64,000 nt of DNA from positions 9,223,716-9,287,715 of the forward strand of contig NC_087067.1 in NCBI RefSeq assembly GCF_963678635.1, in the 5' to 3' direction. The notes below the pieces were generated by a model, which made no database searches, was not told the origin of the DNA, and was given only the letters and a program-made list of their open reading frames with translations. Source of the DNA: Symsagittifera roscoffensis. Its lineage: Eukaryota > Xenacoelomorpha > Acoela > Convolutidae. Made by a program: the position numbers and the translations under genes. Below, piece after piece: positions 1 through 10,893 of the stretch. The first letter of the stretch is position 1; each line of letters starts with the position of its first letter.

Positions 1-39
1 ACAGTTAAGGAAAATTGTTAAATAAGCAGCTTAGCTTCA

Positions 40-365
40 ATCCGGAGGGATCTGCAGCCAAAACGAACCCTTCCTAAATGGTTGATTTTGCATAATAACC
101 TCTGAGACAGTATTCGGAAGTGTCTCTCTCTGTTTACCCTTTTACCAATTCGGAAGGGCATATTTTGCCAATCCGGAAGCGTCATATTTTGCCTATCCTG
201 AGAGTTCCCAATTCGGAGGGGTCCTGTTTTTTTGCCAATCCGGAAGGGTCCAAACTCGGAGGGGTCCTATTTTTTGCCAATCCGGAGGTTTACCGATTCG
301 GAGGGCTCGTGTTTTTGAAGAATTCGAAGGGTCCCTGAACGCTGATCCGGAGGGCTCCAAAGATA
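40..365. repeat. degenerate 25-33 bp repeat, ATYCGGARGG core
   Basis: About ten variants of ATTCGGAGGG or ATCCGGAAGG recur here, separated by GTCC and short T-runs, for example CAATCCGGAAGGGTCC and ATTCGGAGGGGTCCT. Spacing is irregular, 20-35 bp. No coding potential is convincing, and the short + strand reading frame across it is only a translation of the repeat. It may be the untranslated leader or LTR of the following gypsy element, but no matching copy lies near the 3' LTR, so that link is inference. Confidence 0.6.
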
Positions 366-1376
366 ATTTTCACCAACGCAATTGTAGGAATCCTAATAGG
401 TACGTAAGCAAAAACAAGACATTTAGTGAATAGAAGTAAGATATTGAGACAAATAGGCAGACCAAGAAAGACAGGAAACCACTGGCTGCACTGCTAACTT
501 ACCTAAAAAAAACTGAGAAGACCATATTAAAATTAAAACAGGTCTAAGCCCATCTGTTAGAATCGCGACTCTAGGTCTAACCGAAAACAGAAATTGACAT
601 TGATTTGTTCGGATTATAAACCAAAACTGTTTTTTGGAAGAGTGGTTGCCTTGAGAACTTTAGTCGGTCAAGCTCGGGCATTCCGAAGGCAGATAGGTAG
701 CACAGAACTCCGTGAGTGCAGAAAACGCCCCCTTGAGAAAAAATTTTGCTTCAATTTTGTCTGTTTAGTGCGGCATTAAACAGGGAAATCTCTGTCTTTA
801 AAAAAACAAGTTCACCAATTAAATTGCGGCAGACCATGTGCAACACACATACAATTTTTGAAAAAATTTTTCTCTCTCTTTTTGGGTTTAAATCCTCATT
901 AAATATTCTCGATTGGGTAGTGACTACACTATCTTTTAAATATACTGATATCATCAATTTGTGCTAATTTTATATCCAATAACTAGAACCAGTAATTTTA
1001 GAAACTCTAGAAACCAGTTCAACTATTTAATTGCGAGAGAACAATTGCAATACACAGACCTTTTTATATTCTTTCTTCTTCAAATTGAATAAAATTTTAT
1101 TTTTCATAAATATTGTTCTGGAATGGGTAGTCAGTGCACAATCTTTTAGAGATTTTGACATCATCAGACCGTGCTAGCGTTTTATCAATAAGCTAACATT
1201 TCATTGCTGTGCATAAATTAAAATAAGTTGTACTCTGATAACTAAAAAAAGATTCGAGGTTAGTTGTTAGTCAAAGTTTTCGGACATTATCATGCTGTGA
1301 TAATATTCTCTATTGTCAGCAAATACGGTAGCAAGCGAATCAATTGTGTGAACAGAAAAAAAAACAATAAATCAAG
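366..1376. other. non-coding 5' flank of the gypsy element
   Basis: No gene is recognisable. It contains the diverged duplication described separately (812-1195). If the gypsy 5' LTR and tRNA primer site survive they should be here, but I found no segment resembling the putative 3' LTR after 7247 and no clear primer-binding site. Confidence 0.5.
812..1195. repeat. diverged tandem duplication, ~205 bp period
   Basis: 812-985 and 1018-1195 share an ordered set of short matches: TTTAATTGCGRSAGA-like start, CAATACACA/CAACACACA, GGGTAGTSAGTRCAC, ATCTTTTAGAGAT or ATCTTTTAAATAT, GACATCATCA or GATATCATCA, and GTGCTA. Identity is modest and broken by indels. Both copies are non-coding. Confidence 0.55.
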
Positions 1377-1964
1377 ATGAGTCTAGACAAGTCGAGGACA
1401 CGTAAGCTAAGTGATAGCTCTAGGAAGTTTGTAAAGAAGAAAAAAAGGAAATCTATGAATAGTACTTTTGCGGAAAGGACCGAGAAGACTCGGAAGAAGA
1501 AAGGCAAGAAAATTTCAGGCGGAATGGTTAAAACAAGGACGCAAAATGCCTCGAAAAAATAAAACACAAAGTTGGAAGTAGAAATCCATCCGAACCACGC
1601 TCTGGATGAGAATTGGGCGGGACGTAGAACAGAAGGAAATGGGAATAGGAGGCTAAAGAGTGAATCTACTCCCGAAGAACAAGGTCATGATTTTGCTCCT
1701 TCGAACGGGACTGTTGATCGAAAAAATATGTCCGAAATGTCTGAAATTTCGATTGAGATTTCAGCAGTTGGAGGCTTACCTACTGACAATACCATGATGC
1801 ATGGTGTGACAGAGAAAGCGGCAACGTCTTCTTCATTTTCGGAACGAGTAAAGAACATTTTAGGAAATTTCTTTCCGTTTACCATGGGAACGGTAACCGG
1901 TGAAGAAGTAGACACCCAAGAAAAAGATGAAGACGATGGAGATATTGATGACTCTGATTCTTAA
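1377..1964 (+). pseudogene. gypsy Gag N-terminal region (one in-frame stop)
   Basis: One reading frame runs from ATG 1377 to the stop at 1962-1964, broken only by TAA at 1560-1562. The first 61 codons are very rich in Lys, Arg and Ser. The following 130 are acidic and Ser/Thr-rich, ending EEVDTQEKDEDDGD. Position ahead of capsid-like and protease sequence on the same strand suggests the N-terminus of a Ty3/gypsy Gag. No domain is diagnostic, so the Gag call rests on order. The internal stop may be genuine decay or the end of a small separate basic protein. Confidence 0.5.
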
Positions 1965-2220
1965 GTGAGCCTGAGCAGTTTAGTTCACGAAAACGAGGCA
2001 CCCGTGAACGTAGAGAAGGGCTATTCGGAGCGATTTGTTGCGGTCAAAAACGTAAACAAGACGTGATAGAAAACAACATTCAAGAGAGTTGATGACAATG
2101 ACCAACTCGGACTTGCAATCAGGAACGACTAGGGTCTGTGACCACCTTAGTGGAACTAGATGCGGTTTTTGAAGGGACATCAAGACATAGGGAACAACAC
2201 GAGTTTCGACCAGCACTAAA

Positions 2221-2448
2221 TTGCCAGGAACAAACAAGGTGACGCTACCACTAGTGATTCCCTTGGTGGAAAGCGGAGCATCAAGGCAAGAAGCCTTGAC
2301 CAGGATTTTGGATATCTTTGGTGAGCAGTATGAACAGATGTCAATAAGAAGGAGTGAACTGGAAAGAACAATTCATGTTGAGAGAGAAAGCCTGTGGGAA
2401 GAAGTAAATCGCAATAGACAGGAGATTATCAAAGCGAAAAATGCTTAA
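2221..2448 (+). pseudogene. gypsy Gag central fragment (coiled coil)
   Basis: A 75-codon fragment in a different frame from the upstream Gag piece. Its second half (SIRRSELERTIHVERESLWE onward) is charged and heptad-like, as expected for a coiled-coil segment ahead of a gypsy capsid. The frame change implies at least one frameshift between 1964 and 2221. Assignment depends on its place in the element. Confidence 0.45.
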
Positions 2449-2684
2449 AGGAGAGGACAGATGAGCACTTGGCCAAAAATTTGTCATGAATGACGCGGGA
2501 GGGCTGACCTGGAGCAACTTCGGTGTCAAGAGGAGCAGGCTCTCGGGACTCTCGATACCAGGATAGACGCGATGATAGAAAGACGCACTCAGTTCATAAT
2601 GGACAGATTTGATGGCCTCCTGGGAATCACGACAAATAGGAGCACACTCGAGGGAGGCCAGCAGTGAGCCGAGAGTGATTTTCA

Positions 2685-2921
2685 ATGAGCATTCAAACAG
2701 AGGATGGGTCCACAAGAGAAAGGGATAACACATCCAGTAACGCCGTGGGAGTCAACGGCCTTGGATTTCCACGGAACTTAGAGGAGGTTCTATTGGCAGT
2801 AGGCCAATTTCGATTGAACGACCTACGAGAGACGTACATGCGAGGGGAAGAGGTGATTCCACAAACTGGAATCACTCGAATCACGGAAGAACTCAGCCTA
2901 GCTACTCGGACAGGAGGGTAG
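2685..2921 (+). pseudogene. gypsy Gag fragment
   Basis: A 78-codon frame including NLEEVLLAVGQFRLNDLRE, polar and helix-prone, lying between the coiled-coil piece and the capsid-like piece. It is in yet another frame. The stretch 2922-3289 continues the same degraded Gag DNA with no frame above 60 codons on this strand. Confidence 0.4.
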
Positions 2922-3289
2922 TTCCAGAGCCTCAAACAACAGATATTAACAATCAAGCGGGATATCCACGGGATGCAACAGCAATGGCCACGCGTTTAAA
3001 CCTCTGAATAGGTACTTAGAGACTTTTCTCACAAGATTGTCGCAGTGAAAAATCTTGGAGGGTGTTCAAGAAACCGAGATGTATAGATACCTGGATAGAA
3101 GTCATATAGCTGCATTCTGAGGAAGAAGGGAAGAAGACTTGAGAGAAAGACAAGTACGCAGTGCGCTCACCAGCAACTTGGAACGGACAGCCCTGAATTG
3201 GGGGAAGGCCAAAAAACAAAACCAGCTGGACACTATATCTGAGATACTGTTGAACCGTTTTTGACTCGGGGTTCCAAGGGCACCAAGCG

Positions 3290-3511
3290 ATGATGCGGTT
3301 CGAGAAACAAAGGCAACGTGAAGATGAAACCATAGACAACTTCTTGGATGACTTAGAAATGCTTAGAAGGTTTAGTCAACCGGACGAGTCGAATAGCAGG
3401 ATGAACTTGGCAGTAGATTCAAAGTTCATTGATGGTGTGAAGAACGATGAACTCAGGACAATGTTATCGACGCACTATACACTTGTTTCAACCAATGCAC
3501 CTACATGTTAA
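3290..3511 (+). pseudogene. gypsy Gag capsid-like fragment
   Basis: The piece contains FEKQRQREDETIDNFLDDL, then LRRFSQPDE and SKFIDGVKNDELR. This resembles the conserved retrotransposon capsid pattern in which an F-x-x-x-R/K-Q-x-x-E-x-hydrophobic helix is followed by a FI-x-G-hydrophobic helix. No CCHC zinc knuckle is visible between here and the protease. Base 3350, inside this gene, is the left breakpoint of the composite array: only the sequence after it recurs at 10894 and 18465. Confidence 0.6.
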
Positions 3512-3715
3512 TGATACGAGGCACCGGACCGTGAAACTCAACGGGCGATATACGTGAGACTCTACTGAACCGATCAAGTATTAATCAACGTAGATGGTAT
3601 TAGGATTTACACTCAGACATACGGACGACAGACAAGGACCAAATAGGATAGACATATTTGGGCTGAGAAGAGCTGAAGATCCGTAGAATTGGTCATGACG
3701 CCATGATGGAACAAG

Positions 3716-4126
3716 ATGCTGGACACCGATGGAAAGAAGATCGGAGTAACAAGACTCCTAGACACAGGAGCAGTAGTCAGTTTAATGCCGGAAAAGACAT
3801 GGGAAAGGATGGGTTTCACCAGGGAGGACCTGATACCATTGAACCTAAGATTGCCAGCCGCCAATCGCGGAGCCATCTACGTAGCCGGGAGAACTCCAAT
3901 AACAGTCCTCCAAATGGGAGGATGGAACCGGATGAGTTTTCTCGTGATGGAGAAACTGGATGATTCAGATCAGTTTATCCTGGGGCGTGACTCCGTCAGA
4001 AAATTTGACGCAATGATCGACCATAATAATGGACTGATAAGGATTAGGAACCCAGACAGGAAGTATGTCAAGCGACCAGCAAAAAGGATATCAACTGATG
4101 AGAAAAAGATACTGGAAAATAACTGA
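3716..4126 (+). pseudogene. gypsy aspartic protease, unit 1
   Basis: A 136-codon frame with the retropepsin signature RLLDTGAVVSLMPEKTW (catalytic D-T-G) near residue 14 and the ILGRD motif near residue 91, in FILGRDSVRKFDAMID. This is the domain that processes Gag-Pol in Ty3/gypsy elements. It is among the best preserved pieces of the element, with both hallmark motifs intact, but upstream and downstream frames are broken so no polyprotein can be made. Confidence 0.85.
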
Positions 4127-4247
4127 CAGAAAAATAAATTTACAGCCCAGACAGGCAGTAGAGGCAATTTTTAGGATGAGAAATTAAAATTCTTTGAGTG
4201 ATAGTATGCAGGTTTGCCTGGTTTTGAACCCAAGCAATTAAAGTTCA

Positions 4248-5488
4248 GTGGTTTTACGCCGGAGCTTTTATGTCACACGAAACGGTTTGTGTGTGAGTGT
4301 ATTGTTGACTGCAATGGACACAACGGTTTCAATCCAGCGTGGAAAGAAACTTGGCTACGCTTTGCCAATGCGGACGGACTACGAAGAAACACCGACCCTG
4401 AAGAAGTGTCGAGTGAAAAACTGTCCAACTCACGCAAATAAAGATCAGGTTTCTAAAAAGAATAATGAACTGAAATCTTTAAATAAAATTTTTTCAATGA
4501 GGTCTGAAACAGATGACGATTCATCGAGATGCTCGAATTTTCCGGAACGCACATCGTCATATGAATTAGAGTCCAAAGAACTGGTTCTGCCAGAAATAGA
4601 GCATTTAAGAGGTAAGATAGGGAAAGTAGCGTTTGAGTTGCTAAAGGCAGTTTTAAATCGAATCGCGGCCATTTTTTCGAAACATAAAGCGGATATTGGT
4701 TGTTGTAATTTTGTCGAGCAGTAGATCCAACTAAACGAAAGCGCCGCTCTCCACAGGGAGGGAGCGAGGCGTATGATACCTCATAAATCGGAAGCGTGCT
4801 GAGCGGAAATAGAAATGCTGCTCGAATACGACATGATAGAACCTTCGAAGTCACCTTGCGCTTGTGGGGTTGTCATGGCCAAAAAGAAAGGAGGAAAGCT
4901 AAAACTCTGTTGCAATTTTTGCTACCTGAATGCGGTGATCTTAAAGGACGCTTGCCCAGTACCACGCATAGACGAAAGACTCTCGAAACTTGGCAATGCT
5001 AAGTTTTCCACCACACTGGACCTTGGTTCTGCCTTCTGGCAGGTTCCTTTTTAGGAAACAGGATAGAGAAAAAACCGGATTCGCGTATGATTTAGTCTTG
5101 TACCAGTTGAAAAGGATGCCCATTGGCTTGTGCAATGCTACGGCCACCCTCAAAGACTGATGGCTCAGGCTTTGACCAGCATAACAAAAAAAAGAAGTAT
5201 GAGAATCTTGGATTGTGCTATGTGGATGGCGTAGTGATAGCGACACCCACCTTGGCAGACCACATTGATGAACGTGATGAAGTCTTTGACTGCATGAAGA
5301 TAGCTGGTTTGAAATGCAAATCCTCGAAACGAGAGATTCACAGGGAGTCAAGAAAGTACCTGCCAAGAATGGTGGACAAGCAAGGCGTGAGGACAGATCC
5401 GGATGCGGTGGAGGCGGTGTTAACTTGGAAGGTCCCCCGAACAGAACGGCAGCTGATGAGCTTGCTAAGATTCGCAACTTATCATTGA
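4248..5488 (+). pseudogene. gypsy reverse transcriptase, unit 1
   Basis: Three frame pieces. 4248-4724 is the protease-RT connector. 4815-5054 covers RT fingers and the first palm motif: EYDMIEPSKSPCACGVVM, DACPVPRIDERLSKLGNAKF, then STTLDLGSAFWQVPF with the first catalytic Asp in LDL. 5160-5488 covers the active-site loop and thumb: CYVDGVVIATPTLADHIDE, GLKCKSSKREIH. The usual YxDD is YVDG, so one metal-binding Asp is lost. At least two frameshifts and a stop follow FWQVPF. Confidence 0.85.
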
Positions 5489-6105
5489 GAATTCATAAAA
5501 GGATACGCAGTCTACCCGCTGCAGCAACTGATGCGAAACAAAGGGAAAAAATTTGTATGGAATGAAAGAGCTCAGGAAGCCTTCCAGAATATAAAGCGGG
5601 AGCTGTGTGAAGCGCCAGTGCTAGGCATGCCCACGGATAAGGGCATGTACAACACTACACTGATGCTTCGGTGGTAAACATTTCGGGAATACTGAATCAG
5701 GAGCAATAATGGAATGGGAGAACAATTCTCCGTCCCAGTGCATATGGCAATAAGGTATTGAGATAAAATACAGTGCGCCAAAAGCAGAATTGTTTGAGGT
5801 AACCACGTTCGTGGAGAAGTATCGCGCCTACTTTAGGAATGTTCACTTCAATTTGCGAGTGGATAATTGAGACTTATTCTGGTTGAAAAAGTACTCGATG
5901 GACCAGAATTACATTGATCGTTGGATAGTCAGGTTGGATGGATACCACATGATAACTGAGCGCAGGTTGCTTGACAAGCACCAGGGTGCTGACAAACTCA
6001 GCAAGAAAGATTAAATTTACAAAAGATTCGAACATAAGCAGGCGGAAATCAAGGAAGGATTCTCGTTTTTAGACAGAGAGACTTACGGAACACTTCCGTT
6101 GATGA
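5489..6105 (+). pseudogene. gypsy RNase H domain, unit 1
   Basis: Broken frames still show the Ty3-type RNase H landmarks in order: a FVWNERAQEAFQNIK-like RT/RNase H connection (5548-5594), YTDASVVNISGILNQEQ from 5655 with the TDA catalytic motif, YSAPKAEL near 5772, then RVDN with a stop, WLKKYSMDQNYIDRW near 5880, and ADKLSKKD near 5991. Several stops interrupt it. Confidence 0.75.
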
Positions 6106-6110
6106 GATGA

Positions 6111-7226
6111 TTGGATAAATCAAGACATCCAATCCCGGGCACCCTGAATTACCAGCGCAGAAAACAGCAGAGATTGAGATCTTATCTAAGAAGGAACCTG
6201 CAACAGGAACCCTCTCGTATGAACGCAAACAGCCTCTCATTGTTAGACAAAACGGTGCAGGTCACACCAGAAGTGATGCGGATGCTGGGTGGATTGTTAG
6301 AGAGAGAAGTGACTTGAGATGATCCTGAATGTGCAGCGGCCATGGCATCATTAACGGCCAGTGAGAAAAAAAAAGGTAACACCATCAAGACGCCAGCACA
6401 AGAAAATGAAAGGGATTGTAGAACAATAGTTCAGTAACTGTTTTTCTCAGTTCTTCAAAGCGTTTTGATGGGACCATTTCCGGGGAGTCGGACATTTAAG
6501 GAAGCGGACATGTAGATGGACAAACACAGGTGGACAGAGTTTTGTCCGGGGAGTTTAGATGGATAAGTTGACCATACACATCGGAATCTGCCGTGGAGAC
6601 ATGCTCCACGACAGACTCATCTGCCAAAGAGACTTCGAGGAAAAACAGATATTGATACGTATTCAGATAGGAACTCGAGCACGGGATCTAAGTTGTCACA
6701 GTTGGTGATTCACATATAACGCGGCAGATGATCTGAAAATGAAAGCCGTGTCAAAACGTTCGATTAGCCTATTACCGCAGAAGGAAGCATTTTGAATTGA
6801 CCTTCAACCGGTCAAACAAGACACTGAGTCGTTGGCAAAAAATTGGTGTGTTGAAATGAAAGATTACGCAAATCAGCCCGATGAGCCGAACAGTCACCTG
6901 AGGACATACTTGAAGGCGAGATACAGGCTGTCGACCTTATTAAGAGCGCAGAGAAATGACCGCATGACAAGTAGCTGCAAAAGGTGGTCTAAAAATGTAG
7001 CAAAGGACAAAGGAGATCTGAAAGAAGAAAGTTAAGGGATAGTGAGACAGTACAAAAAGCAGAAAGAAAGAAGTTTTTATCTGAATAAAGATGGGATTGT
7101 TGCTAGCAAAAGGAGAGAAGAAGACAAGGTCCTGTACAACTAGAACGCGATAAGTTTGTCACATTTCTATCAAACGGAGCTTCTATTTAGGTCATATGAT
7201 CAGATGGGCCAGTAGTAGATGTTGGA
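6111..7226 (+). pseudogene. gypsy integrase N-terminal remnant, unit 1
   Basis: After RNase H the reading frame is shattered. Recognisable pieces are 6832-7035 (SLAKNWCVEMKDYANQPDEP) and a continuation with SFYLNKDGIVASKRREEDKV, then an LLFRSYDQMG-like end at about 7180-7212. This matches the region just before and at the start of the HHCC zinc domain of gypsy integrases. The first zinc His position reads Tyr, and the sequence then stops at the polypurine tract. The DDE core is absent, so most of integrase has been deleted. Confidence 0.6.
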
Positions 7227-7231
7227 GCTGA

Positions 7232-7800
7232 TCAGAGGGGGGAGGGTGGAAGACCCCCATGTTTTAAGATAGGGAATGGAGCATCCGGTCTTCCAGCTAT
7301 CTTTTATTATTGCGTATAGAAATTACAATGTATAAAGGGAATACCAATGGTAAGGTTTTATGTTTGTGTGATGTAAGAGAATGGTGAGAAAAACGAATTT
7401 TTTGTGACTTTGTGTGGAAATGTCTAGTTTTTTTTCGCAAAATAATCAGCGCCCGTTATCTAATTGTTAAATATCAACGGTTGAATACGTGTAGGTTTTG
7501 TAAGGAAGGTTATGTAAATAGTTTTCTGGTTCATGGTAAGTTAGTGGTAAGAGTTTTTGGGAAAAAACTTGGAATTTTTACCAAAAAAATTGAAAATTTT
7601 AAAAAAAAACTTCAAAACACAAAAATGTTTGTTATAATTCGACCTAAAATTTATTTTTTAAATGATCTTAATTTCTATCTACCTGATATTATGCTGAAAC
7701 CTACTGAAACTTCAAAAAAAGTCGAATCTTTTGAGAGAAAAAACTCAAATTACAAAGAAAGTATATAAATCACTGCATCGTATAATAAATCTGCTGCCAT
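7232..7800 (+). mobile_element. polypurine tract and putative 3' LTR, unit 1
   Basis: GATCAGAGGGGGGAGGG is a polypurine tract. Immediately after it, TGGAAGACCCCCATG starts at 7247 with TG, as expected of a gypsy 3' LTR. The LTR end is not certain. Polinton coding sequence begins by 7832, so it lies before that, and ACTTACA near 7808 is one candidate. GTATATAAATC at 7760 is a possible TATA box. A 118-codon frame inside (7412-7768) has no recognisable features. Confidence 0.5.
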
Positions 7801-7831
7801 AATTTACACTTACAAATGAAAAACTACAAAT

Positions 7832-8356
7832 TTACACAAAATTATTTGTACGTTTCAAAACATTCACATCATGAATAATATTCAAGTTTCTCTGGTAGAA
7901 TTTTAAAAAATGCTGAATAAATTGCGTAAAATCTATACAAATTATCATTTTTTGTAGTTTTCTGGGAACCCATCGCCCATATTTTTTTAGAAAGGAATAA
8001 GTTTCTTTACCGAAAATACCCAAAGAATCAGCAAAGTATTAAGTTTTGTCCAATCCGGCTATCATGATCCACTTTTCTCCTCTATCATTGCTTAAAGCTG
8101 ACTTAACAATTGCAAAAGAGTATTTTGTTAGTCGAGATACTTTATCAGAAGGGTAAGATCCCATGTACTTGAAACTGAGTTCAGGAATTCTTTCAAAAAT
8201 TCGCAGAAGTAAAAAATTATCCATCTTTGCAACTATTAGCTGATTTACATCTAAAAACAAAGAAATATATCGTTTGGTATTGTAATTTAAGGTGAAAACA
8301 ACTAAAGTTATTGACTTACGCTCATTTAGGTATTGAATCAACAAAGTCCCATACAC
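7832..8356 (-). pseudogene. Polinton adenovirus-type cysteine protease, unit 1
   Basis: The frame reads FERIPELSFKYMGSYPSDKV, then SNDRGEKWIMIAGLDKT, an in-frame stop at 8039, and YFADSLGIFGKETYSFLKK. In this family the G-x-H-W motif supplies the catalytic His; here it is GEKW. The segment that should hold the Cys-Gly motif is frameshifted near 7955 and the Cys codon position reads Tyr. A 69 bp intron-like segment (8251-8319, GTAAGT...TTTTTAG) lies near the 5' end. The enzyme would mature capsid proteins; this copy cannot be active. Confidence 0.75.
8251..8319 (-). other. 69 bp intron-like segment in protease gene, unit 1
   Basis: On the - strand GAGC|GTAAGTCAATAAC opens and TTTCTTTGTTTTTAG|ATG closes a 69 bp segment with a pyrimidine tract. 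The same length and borders occur in units 2 (15822-15890) and 3 (23528-23596, acceptor TTTTTTTTAAG). Splicing is inferred from consensus only. Confidence 0.5.
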
Positions 8357-8576
8357 AAAACTTGTGAACTGGACAAAGGTTATTGAACACTGGTTTACAG
8401 TCTACGTTGAAAAAATTTCTCCGGTTTTCAATTAAACAGCTTTCCTTATCTGCTTTTTCTGGAGATTTAGGTCTGAAGAAAAAGAAAATAGATGGTACAG
8501 AGGCAATAACAATGAAAAGTCCCAAAAAAGTTACAACCTTTTTATAGGAACTTGGAAACTCAAAAAAACTAAGCAT
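8322..8576 (-). pseudogene. small membrane protein of the Polinton, unit 1
   Basis: An open 84-codon frame starts at ATG 8576, overlapping the capsid gene stop by 8 bp. Residues about 11-31 (KVVTFLGLFIVIASVPSIFF) form one clear transmembrane segment, followed by a basic stretch and a Cys-containing tail (NNLCPVHKFCVWDF). It sits between the capsid and protease genes. I do not recognise a named family. It is open in this copy and could be a membrane-active virion component, but that is inference from position and hydrophobicity. Confidence 0.5.
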
Positions 8577-9890
8577 TTTTAGCGACTGTTTCAAAATTGT
8601 CAATTTGAACATTTGATAGTTTTTCTCCCAAGACTATCACTTCCCTTACTTGCTCCAAGGGAAACTGGAAAAACATTTCTAATCTCAAGCTTTCTCCACT
8701 ACTTTCTGGATAATGCAACTGTTCAGCTGCATCTTGTAGAGGAGTCAAGTCAAAACAAACTAAAATATAGTGATTTTGAAAATTTTCCATAGGAAGAGCT
8801 GGGAAATCGTCGTTAAACTGCATTGCTTTCCTTGTTGTAACATATAGACGACAAGGAGAAGTTGCATCTAATGAAACAATTGCTCTTTCACCTGAAAAAT
8901 TCTAAGCTCTTTCAAATGAAATTGCTGATAGCTGAAAGAGTTTTCATGAAAAGATCCTGCAACAATTGAACTTGTATTCATTACAACAGCTATTCTTCTT
9001 ATTGAAGCGTTATTGAATATATTTTCCTGTACGAATTGGTTTTGTCGAGATGGAATGATAAAAATTCTTCCTATGGTTTCCATGTAATTGTTTTGAGCAG
9101 GTTCTTTTTCCAGATTAGATTGCAAGTATTGATGATTAGGTTCAACAACTGGATTTTTTCTAGTAAACAGCGAGCAATCAACAATTTTTAGACTGACATT
9201 TGGATTATCAGATAAAATGTAAATATTAGGTCTAGCTCGAACTAGTGTAATTCGAAATTTGGTATTTGGTAGCTACAAGTTTTCGAAAGTAAACAAATCA
9301 ATGGCAAGCTTCTCATAAAATGAAAAAAATATCCCTGATCCCAAGGAACTTGCTCTATCAGTAAACGGATGCATATGAAATGCATCAGGAAATTTTTAAA
9401 AACTGTATCCATGACAAGCAAGTATTTCTTTATTACGCACTGCTGAAGAGTTGAATTTGTTCGATTTTTGTGCCTTATGAGAATATAATCCATTAGCGTT
9501 ATAATTCATTGTTTTGTTGAAATAAACTCCACAATGGGAGAAAAGTGATTGTAATACATTGTTTACATAAGTTAAGTGAGATTTTGGTTCCTCATCGGAG
9601 TCATCCTCGGATTTTGCTTTATGTTCTGCTTTTTCTTTTTTGAAAGCATCAAACTATTTTTCTTTGAATAAATGAAGCTTTAAACTAAGATGGGTATCAC
9701 GCATATCCAAATAGAGATTACGATCCGTTTCAAATTCAAACTCAATACTGCTTTCATCCAGAGAAAGGCTCGGGAATACTTCTTGCGTGTAAGATGACAC
9801 AATTGTTTCCAAAGAAGGGACTTTACCAAAAATTTCCAATGAATAATTTGTAAAAGCCTCATACTCAAAATGACTTTGGTTTACACTCAT
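8569..9890 (-). pseudogene. Polinton major capsid protein, unit 1
   Basis: Fragments in order from the start: SHFEYEAFTNYSLEIFGKVP, DESSIEFEFETDRNLYLDMR, a Glu/Lys-rich linker, ANGLYPHKAQKSNEF, FHMHPFTDRASS-like sequence, SRQNQFVQENIFNNA, YILVCFDLTPLQDAAEQLHY, and LRLEMFFQFPLEQVREVIV at the C-terminus. Size (~440 codons), order and the final strand pattern fit the double jelly-roll capsid protein of Polintons. This copy has stops and frameshifts near 9655, 9500, 9240 and 8870-8900. Confidence 0.75.
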
Positions 9891-9891
9891 T

Positions 9892-10260
9892 TTATATTGT
9901 CAAAAATGTCTTTGCGAGAGCGACTGTTTTTCTATCTACTTTTTTGAGAAATGGATCTGGTTCTACCAGTTCTACGCTTGTATTTCTTTTTTCCACCCCC
10001 AAATGTTTCCGAACCATTTTTGTTCCAACACCTTTTGCAAATGTTTTCAGTTTTTTACGTCCAATAACAAGTTCCCCAATCTCTGGAGCAGCAATTTCAA
10101 ACAAATCTGCTCCAATTTTTTTTCGCAGCAAGGACTATATATCTTTTAATAAACGGGATTGCAGTTTTTCGATCAGTTTGTCCGAGAGCTCCAAAACCTC
10201 TTCCACGTTGTCTTGCATGTCTTCAAAAAGTACGGAAATCTGCTGAGTTTTATCAACCAT
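9892..10260 (-). pseudogene. small coiled-coil/basic protein, unit 1
   Basis: A 122-codon frame from ATG 10260, ending 1 bp before the capsid start, is broken by one TAG near codon 42, which is present in all three units. The first part is acidic and heptad-like (VLFEDMQDNVEEVLELSDKL); the second is basic (KKIGADLFEIAAPEIGELVI, then GRKKLKTFAKGVGTK). Genes of this type precede the capsid gene in Polintons. The basic tail could bind DNA, but no function is established here. Confidence 0.55.
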
Positions 10261-10277
10261 TTCGCATGAAGTTTAAA

Positions 10278-10893
10278 TTAAAAATGAATTTTCGAAACCT
10301 TAGGGAACAGGAGAACAACTCGGGTATTTCCTGCGGACACAAAAGGAACTTTTTCGCCTGTACTATCTCTTAGTTCTATCTTGATACTATAGAAAAAACT
10401 TTCAACAGTTTTTAAACTGTAAATTTGAAAAGGATTGGTTATTCATGTACTGTCTTGTAGAAATTATATCTCGACTCTTCACTTTGGGAGATAAATGGAA
10501 TACAACGCAATAAGGGAGTTTTTGTATCACCGACTATGTTATATTCTATAATATCACTATATATCATTAAAGAATGTATTCTTATAATGTCGTAAGAGTT
10601 TTGAGGATAATGTGGACTTTTTCAGTTCATTGTAACCCCTGTTTGATTTTGTTCTAAATCACAACCAAAAATGTGACTCAAGTCAGAACTTTGAATAATA
10701 AACACTGATTGATTCTCAGGTAAATTAACTGCAACTTTTTGTGTAATTTAGTTTACTGGTGCATAGATTCTGTTATTTTCAAAAGCTTGAGCACCTAGAC
10801 GATCTCAATTTTTGTTGTTCATGGCTACAACTATATCAACAAAACTTGGATACAATCCTGGTTCAATATGCATCTGTACAATCTTTCTTTTCT
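10278..10893 (-). pseudogene. Polinton penton (minor capsid) 3' part, unit 1
   Basis: The remnant begins at the array junction with VQMHIEPGLYPSFVDIVVAM, continues with GAQAFENNR and FGCDLEQNQTGV, and ends GEKVPFVSAGNTRVVLLFPK, matching the C-terminal two thirds of the penton gene whose start is at 26283 and 34531. Several stops are present. The N-terminal part is missing because gag sequence is joined at 10893/10894. Confidence 0.65.

Noticed and set aside
3703-3963. 86-codon + strand frame overlapping the protease, repeated in all units
   Set aside because: It is a shifted reading of the aspartic protease gene. The DTG and ILGRD frame is the supported one, and conservation follows from DNA identity.
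4453-4854. 133-codon - strand frame antisense to RT, conserved in three units
   Set aside because: Antisense shadow of the RT connector with no motif; identity between units is duplication, not selection.
4941-5477. 178-codon - strand frame with Pro-rich segment
   Set aside because: Antisense of the RT thumb (reverse reading of YVDG...SKREIH); its length differs between units because of indels in the sense gene.
7412-7768. 118-codon frame inside the putative LTR
   Set aside because: Not kept in unit 2 (shortened by a rearrangement), low complexity Lys-rich, and placed between polypurine tract and Polinton.
9944-10246. 100-codon + strand frame conserved in units 1-3
   Set aside because: Antisense to the small basic protein gene; Ser/Phe-rich as expected from reverse reading of Lys/Glu codons.
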